Part shown: piece by piece, positions 54,761 to 64,000 of the stretch | Layout: each line of letters begins with the position of its first letter | How positions within the stretch are numbered: position 1 is the first letter of the stretch | Source: Mycobacterium uberis | GTDB taxonomy: Bacteria; Actinomycetota; Actinomycetes; Mycobacteriales; Mycobacteriaceae | Length of the DNA stretch: 64,000 bases | Direction: 5' to 3' | Assembly: GCF_003408705.1 (NCBI RefSeq) | Contig: NZ_QAYL01000006.1 | Location: 186,001-250,000, forward strand | Made by a program: the position numbers and the translations under genes | Notes under the pieces: model-generated | What the model was told of the DNA's origin: nothing | What the model saw: only the letters and a program-made list of their open reading frames with translations | The model's database searches: none

Positions 54761-55486
54761 AGGTCACGAACATGACGATGAATAACGGTGCATGCTTGGA
54801 ATTGGTAGAATAAAGTTGCCCGAGTTTGGTTCCTGGCAGGCGAACGTTGACAGTGCCCGCGTGAGCGCTCAAAGATATCGTGGTTAGTATGTGCCTGAAG
54901 GTTGCCGTTACAGCCATGACATGTGGTATGCAAGAGTTCATTAAGCACGTGCACCCCGAAGAACCGCGCTGGTATCCCGTAACGATTGGCAGCGATCCGA
55001 CAGTCCGCGACTAAGGTTTCAGATAGGCCCTGATGCGGCTATGGCTGGACCGCTGCGACGTTGAGGGCTGTTCTGCCTATTGTTGAAGCAACGAAGTCTG
55101 AAATGTGTCGTATTGCGAACATTTCGGTTTCAGCGACGGCTGTAAGATTGTGCTACCCAACGGCGACCTAACGATGTGAGCGCTATGGCGAGCTCCGCGG
55201 TAACAGCTCTAACGAACAGGTATCCGCGGACCATCTGGACGACGCAGCGTGATCCGCGTTTAATCGCTGACGGCTAGGGTAACCGTTGCGTATGGCCTCG
55301 TGGATTTGGCTGCAATGAGGAAGGCCAGGTGACTCGCTGAGTGCGAGCGAATCCACCGATTCCGACGAGCTTCGCAACGACGACGGCAACGTTGTCGTAG
55401 ATTCACCCGAGGACTGGAGCGAAGCCCGACAGGTTCGAAATGACTAGGTATACGAAGTGCTCGACGGTTAGTTGGTGTTCGGCTGG
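54761..55486. other. Unassigned degraded interval
   Basis: Short contradictory frames on both strands. It may include the 5' half of the acyl-CoA dehydrogenase and the remains of fgd2 or ephF, expected here by M. tuberculosis order, but none is recognisable. Confidence 0.35.
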
Positions 55487-55990
55487 TCACTGCGCGGAGG
55501 AGGCGAACTCCGTTAGGGGCTGCTTCACCAAGCGGCTACACTTAATAATGATCATCCATAGCTGCTTAACTGCGATGCGTCGGATGTCTTCGAGCGTTTC
55601 GGAATTCTGAGCGTCTTCGATCTCCTCAGCGATGACGATCATTGCGTTAACGAACAACGTCTTAAGCGCATTGAGCTTTTCGGTTCTCCGGGTGTTAAGT
55701 CCTGGGAAACGTGCAAGATCGGCAGCCAGCTCGGAAGTGATCAGTTGGATCTCATAGCACAGAGACACCGCCAAAGCGCTCCCGGCCGATAAGGAGCCAG
55801 TGCTCATGTCGTTCGACGCCATTGGTGACCAAGACCTGAACGGATGACTCGATCACCCAGCTTGAGTCGAACTTGCCGACACGTGCTCCACACATCATAT
55901 CATATAAGGTACGAAATGACGCGTTGATCAGGACCAGTCCGAGGGCCTCCATAAACTCGAAGTTATGGTGGAATTGTTGCCGGCACAATC
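55487..55990 (-). pseudogene. TetR-family regulator C-terminal remnant (tentative)
   Basis: Two overlapping minus frames join by a shift near 55.76 kb: FHHNFEFMEALGLVLINASF, then VGKFDSSWVIESSVQVLV and HEHWLLIGRERFGGVSVL, followed by CYEIQLITSELAADLARFPG and IVIAEEIEDAQNSETLEDI and RRIAVKQLWMIII. The helical pattern and the RERFGGVSV...YEI segment resemble the ligand-binding domain of TetR regulators. The HTH is not recognisable. M. tuberculosis has a TetR gene (Rv0135c) in this position, which fits. Moderate confidence only. Confidence 0.45.
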
Positions 55991-57247
55991 CCGGTCTTCG
56001 GGATTACCTCACGCAGGCTCAAGCCACTGAAGATGAAAAATTACAGCAGATTGAGTGTAGCGGGCGATGCTAGTTTGCCGGGTCGCCTCTTTACGCGCCT
56101 TACGGGACGGGATTACGCGGTCGCAGCCAGATCGATGAGACCGTGAACTAGGAAGACGATTGTTCACTGTATGAAATCTATCACAGAGTCGCATTAACTA
56201 CTTGATGAATTGTGCTATTCAGTCAAAGCAGTGTGTAGCTATTCGCTAAAAATCCGGACATCTTCCGGGAGGATGTTCCGGAAACAAGGCCTGGATTGAG
56301 ACCCGGTACACTTAAATGCCTAGTACGGCATTGACGGCTATATTGGCGATTGGTGGAGTTAATATAGGCGCTGGGTACCACACGTGCCACGGGCACTGAC
56401 GACGCCGGGCCAATATGTCAACATTGTGGTTGGTATCGACGGTCGGCGGCACACTCGTTTCTGTTCACCGGCTAATGCCGAAGGTGCCGCCAAGCTCAAA
56501 CCGACGATCGGTTGACATACCCGTATGGGCAGGCCCACCGCGGCATGATCGTCGACCGAGCTGGTGTCGGTGGCGACTTCGTGTTATTCGCACGCCAATC
56601 GCGTCGGGTCCTGTTCGTCTCCGCCCGGCGTGGTGTTTTCCTGGAGGGCAGATGCTTTGGTTGAGTCTGTCCGCTAATACTGCGTGAATATGTTCACGGA
56701 GAACTTCGTGCCGCGGTATTTGAGCTGTCGGCCAATCCTTCTGATGGATGAATAATGTTTGCGAACAGCAGTATTAATGTCATCAACGACGGTCACTCGT
56801 TGCTGTATCGAAGCATTTTCTGTTGCTATTTCCTTTATGGAACATAGGAATACATCGTCAAGGAGACGAAGGATTTAATGTCGCGACATGTGCTACTGTT
56901 ATCTGTTTTTCGGCTCGGCGAACTTTACCAGCGACAAAATCTTCCACGTGCTGTCCAACAACCTGTTGTATCAGAGCAGGCAACATCTGCTTTCGGACAT
57001 GGCAGTTCGTAGCTATTCCGAAACCATCGGTAAGATGCAGGGGGTTTGCACATGTTGCGGTGTCCAGTACAAATTGTAGTTCGCTATTATCCCAGTTCGG
57101 CACCATCGTGCGCAAGATTGTCACGCTGAGACTCCCGCAGTCTCCAAAATTTCCTTCAATGTGGCGTGTAAATCGAGTCAAGCTGGCAGGCCGAGTTCCC
57201 GCCGGTGCCATAAACCGGGAGTGTTGCCGCGGGCCGGTCGGGGGACA
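55991..57247. other. Unassigned degraded interval
   Basis: Contains two frames facing each other at 56823-57365 (plus) and 56858-57301 (minus) and a short frame at 56415-56687, none with a recognisable domain. Probably decayed DNA. Confidence 0.4.
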
Positions 57248-57772
57248 ATGGGGTTCGTGGAATGGACCGGTGCACACTATGCCGACAAGCCAGCTGTGCA
57301 AGCATCGACATGGATTGACGCAGATCCGCGGCGGGTCTGGAGCCTGGTTTCCGATATTGAGTTAATGCCGACGCTGAGTAATGAGCTGCAATCCGTGGAA
57401 TGGATCGATGGCGCTGACCGGCCCCGGGTCGGCGCCCGGTTCGTCGGATACAATGCACATGACGCGTTCGGACAATGGAGCACAACGTCACAGATCATCG
57501 CCTGTGATGAATTGCGAGAATTTGCCTGGGCAGTTGGTGAGTCGGACAACCCGTCGGCGACGTGGCGATTCCGATTGGCACCTCATGGTGGTGGCACCGC
57601 GTTGACGTTTTCAACGCAGATGGGCCCGGGTCGCTCAGGTCTGTCGGTGGTTATCGACGCAATGCCCGACAGGGAACGAAAGATTGTTTTCGTGCGGCTG
57701 CGGGAGTTCGAGGCGGCGATTACCAAGACCTTAGCGGCGATCAAAAGGCTGGCCGAACACGGAGTGCGCTGA
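57248..57772 (+). CDS. SRPBCC-family protein (polyketide cyclase/START-like)
   Basis: 174 aa, ATG 57248 with GGGGGA just upstream; the frame is open further 5' but without homology. Typical layout of the helix-grip fold: VQASTWIDADPRRVWSLVSD with IELMPTLSNELQSVEW, RVGARFVGYNAHDAFGQW, FAWAVGESDNPSATWRF, GGGTALTFSTQMGPG and a long C-terminal helix (KIVFVRLREFEAAITKTLAA). Such proteins bind hydrophobic ligands or act as cyclases/dehydratases; the ligand is unknown. It is the only intact gene between fbpC and msrA, so it is probably under selection. I do not recognise an M. tuberculosis orthologue at this map position. Confidence 0.85.
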   Translation: MGFVEWTGAHYADKPAVQASTWIDADPRRVWSLVSDIELMPTLSNELQSVEWIDGADRPRVGARFVGYNAHDAFGQWSTTSQIIACDELREFAWAVGESDNPSATWRFRLAPHGGGTALTFSTQMGPGRSGLSVVIDAMPDRERKIVFVRLREFEAAITKTLAAIKRLAEHGVR

Positions 57773-58650
57773 TACGCACCAGCCACGATGCTCGCAGTCC
57801 AGCGAGACGTGGGTATGGCTACTGTGCGGCTCTATCGCGCGGGTGACACACTCGAAGCCAAGCGGCGTGTGTTGGATAGAGCCATCGAACCGATCTGCAA
57901 AATTTAGTACACCCATGCGACCATGACCTGATTTTACGCTATCATGTCCCCAAGCCTTCCTAATAGGTATCAGTGGATTATTTTGCAGTGTAAGAGGTTT
58001 CGAAAAATCGAAAAATAAGCTACAGCAATGTATTTCGTCGTGCCGTGTGTGTAGGTTATGTGGTGTGTAGTTTCCTGGTTGAACGAGGGTGCAAATAGGT
58101 TTGCTCTCCTGACGTTCCAGCTTATCGATACCCAACGGCAAATTTTCGAGTATTATAATCGTGCCGGCTGAACGTGATAGGTTGGGGTGTCTGTGTAAAA
58201 ACAACTTCAGCTAAATGTTTCGATGTCGACGTTTTGGCAGCCGAGATGAGCGGGTACCTGCTTGCGCAGTCAACGCGGATATAGCAGTGGGTCCGATGGT
58301 CGGTGAATCCACGCCTTCCCGACACCCACCAACCGGGTCCCCATTGATCAGGCAGTGCAGAGACTACTCGAACGTTGTTCTGCGGCCAATAATGGCGTCA
58401 ACACCGCATCGGCCAAGATCGCGGCCTGCTTCAGCGAGACATTGTTTGGCACGTGCCCTAGGCCAGCCCGCTTGTGCCATGGTGTATTCGGTCCAAGTGC
58501 CATCTTAAGCAAATGTCATCAGCTAGATTCGCGTGCGGTTCACTATGTCACATCGACGGTAGTTCTGGCATGCTTAGCATGGCTGACCTGTGGCGACCAT
58601 CACTCGGTAGCCTTCCGCCCAGCCGGTCACGTCAGGGTCCAGCTTCTTCG
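57773..58650. other. Unassigned degraded interval
   Basis: A minus frame (57731-58204) overlaps the 3' end of the SRPBCC gene and has no domain. A plus segment near 57790-57905 reads GDTLEAKRRVLDRAIEPI and may be a small remnant. Nothing nameable. Confidence 0.4.
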
Positions 58651-59082
58651 CTAATGATGTCTGACGCTTCGTGGCCTTGCATCACCACCGGTGTTTTGGT
58701 CGAAAATGTTCCATTCATCAGACTTAGGCCCGGATGGCAGATCCCGCAGAAAGGAACCTTTACTTAAGGTTTCATCGCTTCTCGGCTCCGGAATTGGAAA
58801 GTCTTTCGGAGTAACTTTTAGTGTACGCACGGAAGCGCTTGGCGCGCATGGTCGGCGCCATGTCGGTAGTTCGTTGACCCCTATCGTTATTTCCGTCGAC
58901 TTGATGAACACCGTCGCAGACTGACCAAAAGCCAAGCCGAGTTCGACTGTGGCATCTTTGGTGACTGAGGAAGTGAAGACCTGATTGCCGCCGTCAAGCT
59001 GGATTTTCACGATTGCCATCACAGTGCCGAGGTCAACTTCAGTGATGAAGTCGTTGGGCTGGCTCCGAGTCAATAGCCGCAT
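58651..59082 (-). CDS. TOBE/Mop-domain molybdate-binding-like protein, possibly read-through
   Basis: The first about 70 residues match small molbindin (TOBE) proteins: FITEVDLGTVMAIVKIQLDG, NQVFTSSVTKDATVELGL and GQSATVFIKSTEITIGV. In such proteins the chain normally ends just after this last strand. Here the frame continues another about 70 residues of low-complexity, non-homologous sequence, as if the native stop had been lost. The usual LSARNQLKG start has also drifted to LTRSQPND. The ribosome site is weak. It may be a live but extended molybdate-binding protein or an early pseudogene. Confidence 0.5.
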   Translation of the reverse strand: MRLLTRSQPNDFITEVDLGTVMAIVKIQLDGGNQVFTSSVTKDATVELGLAFGQSATVFIKSTEITIGVNELPTWRRPCAPSASVRTLKVTPKDFPIPEPRSDETLSKGSFLRDLPSGPKSDEWNIFDQNTGGDARPRSVRHH

Positions 59083-59708
59083 CGTAATATTTCGTGTTTC
59101 GGATCATTTTTGATAAGCCTAGCCCGGCGATTCTGTGGGCCGGGATGGCTCAAGCAAGAGTTGGGCAACTTGGCTTCCTATGGTACTTAATGGTCAATAT
59201 TTAGGGCCAAGTAACGTGATCGACGTACCCATGGCCAGCTCCGATAATTTCCTGGACGGACCGTCCATCTTCAACGGCAAGTGCGGTCAATTCACACAGA
59301 TGCCCAACAAGATACCTGCGAGCGGCGCAGTCAACGGCGGCAAACCAGCTAGCTGCAACCTCAAGCTGACACCGAGATTGATTCGCAAGCTGGACAACAG
59401 TTTGCAATCTACGGCGCTGGACGGGGCGACAGAAAATACTTATCGACGAGAGCGCAAAGCCACATTAGAACATGATACAGCTCCCCACGTCGGGATGCTG
59501 ATTTTGGAGACCGCGTCGGCATTCGTTTTAGGTGTTCCTGCATCCCAGCTTTGGGGCTAGTAATCGTCGGCTGGAGTAGGCTAAGGCAGCACAGTGTGAA
59601 ATTCGGACCCCTTGTTAGGCTTGGTATCCCGGAGTACTTCACCAGGAAAGACTCGTGATGCACCGCTGCATCACTCCGATCTGCGGTCACGTTGGGAGTG
59701 CCATCGCT
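59083..59708. other. Unassigned interval upstream of cyp138 remnant
   Basis: A plus frame at 59135-59560 (141 codons) and an antisense frame at 59201-59407 are both open. The minus one (LVGHLCELTALAVEDGRSV) is somewhat protein-like. No domain recognised. Confidence 0.35.
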
Positions 59709-60953
59709 ATGAGCACAGTAGTCACCGCCCCACCGGCGTCGCTCGCGGTGAGGTTGCCTCCATCGCTTGGCTGCCGACAATTTGGCAGAGCTTGTCTTTG
59801 TGGCGTCACGACGTAAGTACTCCGATATACAGTTATATTGTCGTTATTGTTAGTCCGCAGTTAGCCAAGCATATTTTCCCCACTAGTACAGAAGAGCTGG
59901 TCAAAATCCAGCAGAACCTGAACAGGTTGTTCAGCGCCGACTCGGTCTTCCTGCTTGATGGCGAGGCTCACCGCCGGTAGTGGCGGTTATTAGCGCAGCC
60001 GTTGCACGGCAAGAGCATGAAGAACTGCGAGCACATTATCAAAGAAGAGAAGTTATGGGAGAACGAGAGTTGGCCTCGAGGCCAGCTTTTTGTCCCGCTG
60101 CCGTTGACGAGTTTGATCACAATCAATGCCATCTTGCGCGTGGTCGTCGGTGCCCGGCGGTGCTGAACTAGACGAGCTACGCCCTATTCTCCCGCCGCGA
60201 GTCACCCTAGGCTCACGTCTGGCCGCTACGCGAAAACCCGAACGTAACTTTGATCGCTACAGTTTGTGGGGATAGGCTTTACTGGTTACGGTGTTGTCAT
60301 GCAAGGATATTGGTGGCTAGCAGTGTTAACTGCTAGCCACCGGACAGGAAATCACCGCGACTATTCTGGGTTTGGCCTTCGAACGGTTGAGTCAGTATCC
60401 TCAAGTGTTAACGCCGCTTGTCGATGAGGCCGGCAATGCCGATGAGGGTACCAGACGTGAGCTGTGCCAGGCGACGACTCTGGAAGTCTGGCGTACATCG
60501 ACCGTCGCTCGGCGCGTCTATCACGCCTATATGCCAGCTCAGCGAATAAACCATAGCACGAGAAGATTCAATCTTGTTATGCACTATGTAGATACACGAA
60601 AATCCTGAAATTTTCCCAGATCTGGAGCGCTTCGATCCGTAGGCAGTACGTCGGATGCAAGCCGTCCTCTTTCGTGTGAATTCCGATCAGGGGAGGCACA
60701 CGCTGCTGTATGGGGCACATTTGTGGATATAGTGCTTCAAACGACCGTTGCACCACTTCACTACCGATACTGCCGTAATGCTTGGCGAGCGGTGGCACTC
60801 ACGAGGGGTTGCTTATATTCCTAAGGATGGTAAGCGGATTGTCGTGCGTCGATGTTGGCCTCCTCGAGTCTTAGCCGATCAACTGTCGGATTTGGAGTCG
60901 GCAGCGGCTTGCCGTGACAGTTTCCAGTCGGGGCGAATAAAATGGCAAGTGTA
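59709..60953 (+). pseudogene. cyp138: Cytochrome P450 138 pseudogene
   Basis: Remnant of CYP138 (Rv0136, about 440 aa). The ATG at 59709 reads MSTVVTAPPASLAVRLPPSL. Frame-shifted pieces follow: FPTSTEELVKIQQNLNRLFS, ADSVFLLDGEAHRR, GGAELDELRPILPPRVTLGS, LGLAFERLSQYPQVLTPLV, LCQATTLEVWRT and finally SRGVAYIPKDGKRIVVRR. The I-helix AGHETT is altered (TATGQEITATI). The haem-binding FGGGxRxCxG loop is not recognisable. The 3' tail overlaps the msrA 3' end, converging. Confidence 0.85.
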
Positions 60954-61406
60954 ACCGTTGGGGTAGTGCTGCAGGTAGTCCTGGTGTTCAGGTTCGGCTT
61001 CCCAGAAATCCTCAGCGGGGCTGACTTCGGTTACCACTTTGCCGGGCCATAGACCGGAGGCATCGATGTCGGCGATAGTGTCCAGCGCAATTCGCATTTG
61101 CTCGCTATCAAAGTAGAAGATTGCTGACCGGTAGCTGGTACCCCGGTCGTTACCCTGCCGATTTCGTGTTGTCGGATCATGGATCTGGAAAAAGAATTCC
61201 AATAGCGTGCGGTAATCAGTAATCGCTGGGTCGTAGATGATCTCGACGGCTTCAGCGTGCATGCCGTGATGATGGTATGTCACGTTGGATGTTTCGCCGC
61301 CGCTGTAGCCGACCCGGGTCGAGATCACACCAGGTTGGCGGCGGATAAGATCTTGCATTCCCCAGAAACATCCGCCGGCAAGGATCGCTTTTTGGGTGCG
61401 TGCCAT
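60879..61406 (-). CDS. msrA: Peptide methionine sulfoxide reductase A
   Basis: Reduces S-methionine sulfoxide in proteins, using thioredoxin. ATG 61406 (175 aa) is chosen because AGGGAGGG lies just upstream and it matches the M. tuberculosis Rv0137c start; the frame is open to 61481. The catalytic Cys13 is in [37 protein letters not shown] and [13 protein letters not shown] are typical, and the end has [17 protein letters not shown] with the resolving Cys. The C-terminus is a little shorter than the M. tuberculosis protein (182 aa). Convergent with the dead cyp138. Intact. Confidence 0.95.
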   Translation of the reverse strand: MARTQKAILAGGCFWGMQDLIRRQPGVISTRVGYSGGETSNVTYHHHGMHAEAVEIIYDPAITDYRTLLEFFFQIHDPTTRNRQGNDRGTSYRSAIFYFDSEQMRIALDTIADIDASGLWPGKVVTEVSPAEDFWEAEPEHQDYLQHYPNGYTCHFIRPDWKLSRQAAADSKSDS

Positions 61407-61577
61407 TGCTTGTCCCTCCCTAACTGGCCTTACCAGCGCATGGTGGCTGGGGCCGACAACGTTCGCTATTTCAGGATACACTCCAGCGGTGAGATGTAAC
61501 GGGACTTGGAAACCGTATATACGATCAAATTATGTCAAGAAGATTCTCCTAGCCAGCACTTTCTGAGTGCCTGCGTA

Positions 61578-62053
61578 ACCATCCCGCTGTTCTCTCGCAG
61601 TGAACTGCTCGTCACATTTGAGAAGTTCGAGAAGACGGTCGTTCGCGCCGCTGAAACAGGAAACTGGGATGCTCGGTCCGCTCAGTACACACCGGACGTT
61701 GAGTACATCGAGCATGCGGTGGGCACCATATGGGGGCACGAGTACGAGTAGGTGTGTGCTTGAGTTTAGCAGACGATGAGGACTTTTCCGGAGAGTTACA
61801 TGATTGTGTTTCCGTTGTTGTGGTCAGTTATCGACGAACCCGCCGGACGCATCATCATGCGAACTGGATAACCCTATACTCGATCCCGAATGACGGTATC
61901 GTGATCAACGTGACGAATATCTTTATCGCTACCTACGTCGGTAACAGCCAGTGGTATCGTCAAGAAGACATCTATAACTCGCTGCGCTTCGCGCGGGTGG
62001 GAACGCAATGGTTCTGCAATACGCAGGCCCTGGGAACGTTCAACTACGACTAG
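61578..62053 (+). pseudogene. Rv0138-like SnoaL/NTF2-fold protein pseudogene
   Basis: Divergent from msrA as in M. tuberculosis. The first part reads FSRSELLVTFEKFEKTVVRA, DWDARSAQYTPDVEYIEHAV with loss of initial ATG, and ends at a TAG near 61750. In other frames FPESYMIVFPLLWSVIDEPA, VTNIFIATYVGNSQWYRQED and ALGTFNYD complete it. At least two frameshifts. The family is of unknown function. Confidence 0.7.
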
Positions 62054-62069
62054 GCTGCAAGCTGAGGAT

Positions 62070-62580
62070 TTGGTGATGTGTTACGTGGTCGATGCTGGGT
62101 GTCCTACCGTCGCAATGTGCTTCTCGACGATGTGTGGTAGGGGAGACTAGGGCCGCACCCGCATGACGCCTTCATTTTCATTGCTGGCGTGGTTTTCGGC
62201 AAGCTGCCATTTCTGATGAACGGCATCAAGCTGTAAGTTATCAGCCTCGACGATGCCGTTCGGGTAATGATTTTCGCGGGTGCATTGGCTAACGATACCT
62301 AATCTCTGAACGGATGACTCCGTTGTGGGACGTCGTGAACATTGCGAGTGCCTTAGTGCTGATGTTGAGCGATTGGGGGGTGTTGGGCAACTTGCGATCT
62401 CGACTTGCCGGCAAAGACACTGAAGTCGGCCTCGCGTCAGTGCGAATGATACGTGCCGAATCCGAGATTGACCACGGCAAGGCCGTGCGAGAGTTGGATT
62501 GGAGTCGTGTCCGGTCGAGGATATTGATCCACTAGGCCATCCGATTCTGAGTTGTGATGCAATACCGCTCGAATAGAGTA
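62070..62580 (+). pseudogene. NAD-dependent epimerase/dehydratase remnant (Rv0139-like)
   Basis: The C-terminal half of an extended SDR: VVFGKLPFLMNGIKL, VISLDDAVRVMIFAGAL, then in another frame VLGNLRSRLAGKDTEVGLAS with VRMIRAESEIDHGKAVREL. The N-terminal cofactor-binding half is missing or unrecognisable. Its place after Rv0138 agrees with Rv0139. Confidence 0.6.
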
Positions 62581-62654
62581 TCATTGCTCTACCAGAATAG
62601 GGTTCGTGTCTATAGAGCAGGTGCGTGTCGCACTTAACCGACTTGCCCTAGACC

Positions 62655-63130
62655 GTGCTGGCAATGCTGTATACTAAAGTACTCGACGTCGACGCGCGCC
62701 ATGCGATCCTACGTGGCCGGTATGCTAAGGCAGTCGTGGAGCAGGGCGACTATTATTGGGAAATAACAACTATCAACGCACGTCGGGTATCGTCAGTCGC
62801 GATTTGCTCCGCACACTTCGACAATTGGACGCGTCGATAACTGGCAGCGCATGATGAAACGGTGATGCTGCACGTGGGTTGTGGTCTGGGCACCCGTGTG
62901 TATCGGCGGGATTCTGCTGCAGGTGTGCACTGGTATCACATCGACCACCCCGAAGTCATCGAGTCGTGCCAATAGCGCATATCCCGCTTACGCGAATTGT
63001 CGGATGTTTTTGGCGTCGGTGACGGACTTGCACTGGCTGACGGGAATACCGGCCGAGTGTTCATCTTGCTCACCGCTAACATTGGGAAGTTGTTGAGAGC
63101 CGGCTGGTGTTGTACAAGGCGTTTGTGTTT
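62655..63130 (+). pseudogene. SAM-dependent methyltransferase (LCM/Ppm1-type) remnant
   Basis: A segment MLYTKVLDVDARHAILRGRY followed by AKAVVEQGDYYW precedes the SAM-binding motif as VMLHVGCGLGTRVYRRDSAA. Next come VHWYHIDHPEVIESC and VGDGLALADGNTGRVF. Stops and a shift at about 62840 and 62975 inactivate it. Such enzymes methylate carboxyl or hydroxyl groups of metabolites. Confidence 0.6.
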
Positions 63131-63215
63131 GAGGATGTATTAATCACAAGTCATCGTTAACTCCTAGAATCTAATGTTGGGTATCTGATCACAATTGAGC
63201 CAATATTAGAGAGAC

Positions 63216-63525
63216 AGGTCTAAGTTTGGGTTGATGGTGAGCTGGTCGGGGACACGACCGCGGCGTTGGTATTACGGTAGGGTAACTTCTTTTGGGGTGC
63301 AATATATTTCGTTAGGCTATATAGCACAGCATCGGCTGTCCCACACCGACACCAGTACTTGCTGCCTGTTCAAAAGTGATGTCAGCTATTACCGCATGAC
63401 CACAGTTGTCGATGACATCGTCGACGATGCGATCTGGACGTATGAAATTCGTATTCGGTAGTTGCAACGACCGCTAGGCATCTCGCTTTCTATTGTAAAA
63501 AAACCGAAGTCACCGTCTTGCCGTG
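63216..63525 (+). pseudogene. DUF427 protein remnant
   Basis: Reads VWVDGELVGDTTAALVLR then a stop, and in a second frame HTDTSTCCLFKSDVSYYRM and VVDDIVDDAIWTYEI, with a last piece HLAFYCKKTEVTVLP. This is the order of the DUF427 fold (Rv0140-like). At least two shifts and one stop. Confidence 0.65.
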
Positions 63526-63559
63526 ATAACCGTGACTAGAAGAACGCTAACACCAACGA

Positions 63560-63925
63560 GCGAGTATCATTATTATTCGCAGATGGCCACGATCAGTCCA
63601 TCGCGGGTATCGAAGGTACAGATGAAGGGGCTGTTGTACCGGCTGCCGGGAGTGGCGTTGTTGACCTGCCCCTAATGACCACGGTGTCACCTTCGTTGAC
63701 ACAGCAAATTAGTTAGACGGTGATCTCGGAGATCTGTTTGTACTGTTCGATGGTGTGCCGCAGAGGCCTGCTTATCGAACTAATCACGGGTGACGGTTTT
63801 TCAGTAGATTTGAGTTACCGTTGAGCAACGCGAAGCCTTGGTCGAGATCGCTACATTTGCACAGACAGTGCAAGCACATCCACGCCAGTTCGGCCTGTGG
63901 GTCGTCGAACGGCGTCATCACGTCG
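63560..63925 (-). pseudogene. SnoaL-like (NTF2-fold) protein remnant
   Basis: On the minus strand: MTPFDDPQAELAWMCLHCLC, TIEQYKQISEITV, CVNEGDTVVIRG, and SRYNSPFICTFDTRDGLIVA followed by ICE and a stop. The pattern of a ketosteroid-isomerase/SnoaL-type domain is clear, but frames change three times. It may run on beyond 63925. Confidence 0.5.
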
Positions 63926-64000
63926 CTATTCTGTTTTGGGAGATAGTTTCCGCCAGGATACCTTTGTCGAATCTTTGATTTGTTGGAATTTGGAATTATG

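Noticed and set aside
56858..57301. Minus-strand frame of 147 codons upstream of the SRPBCC gene
   Set aside because: A plus-strand frame of similar length occupies the same DNA, no domain is recognisable in either, and no ribosome site supports a gene.

Overview
The window looks like chromosome of a slow-growing mycobacterium undergoing massive gene decay, of the Mycobacterium leprae / M. lepromatosis / 'M. uberis' kind. Intact proteins are close in length and sequence to M. tuberculosis ones recalled from memory: Icd2, CtpI, MiaB, the Rv0111 acyltransferase, LdtA, OxyS, PepA, TreS, Mak, FbpC and MsrA. Around them lie long stretches of recognisable but broken genes. Intact genes cover roughly one third of the 64 kb. 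More than twenty pseudogenes can still be named, carrying many stops and frameshifts. No IS element, prophage, CRISPR array, rRNA or tRNA gene was recognised. The species assignment is inference.

Layout. (1) 1-9 kb: 3' part of icd2 cut by the window edge, a dead acyl-CoA dehydrogenase and a dead Eis-like acetyltransferase, an intact Tat-exported polysaccharide deacetylase, a dead celA1 (GH6), and an intact membrane-anchored esterase. (2) 9-20 kb: a dead copper-type P-ATPase, about 3 kb of unassigned DNA, then a former lipid operon (SRPBCC protein, SDR, acyl-CoA reductase, second SDR, FadD) in which only the first SDR is still open. (3) 20-28 kb: the giant ATPase gene ctpI, a dead ECF sigma factor, an AT-rich island, and miaB. 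(4) 28-43 kb: an (AT)15 microsatellite, dead SDR and FadD genes, the intact Rv0111-type acyltransferase, dead Nramp-type transporter, quinone-reductase and secreted-lipase genes, then intact ldtA and oxyS and the remains of oxcA and fadD7. (5) 43-52 kb: dead DUF2231, fusA2 and Rv0121c genes, then the intact pepA-treS-mak cluster and fbpC. (6) 52-64 kb: dead htdZ, fadE1-like, TetR-like, cyp138, Rv0138-, Rv0139-, methyltransferase-, DUF427- and SnoaL-like genes, with intact SRPBCC and msrA genes between them.

From about 31.7 kb to 62.6 kb the gene order follows M. tuberculosis Rv0111-Rv0139. The icd2-ctpI part and miaB are placed differently, which implies rearrangement. The survivors are biased toward the cell envelope and trehalose/glucan metabolism (LdtA, FbpC, TreS, Mak, Rv0111, deacetylase), redox defence (OxyS, MsrA), tRNA modification (MiaB) and the TCA cycle (Icd2). 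Fatty-acid activation and oxidation, metal transport, a P450 and accessory redox genes are the main losses. I found no convincing new multi-gene system. The most unusual structures are a 35-bp perfect inverted repeat beside fbpC, an in-frame (AT)15 tract, and a deletion that removed the facing 5' ends of oxcA and fadD7.
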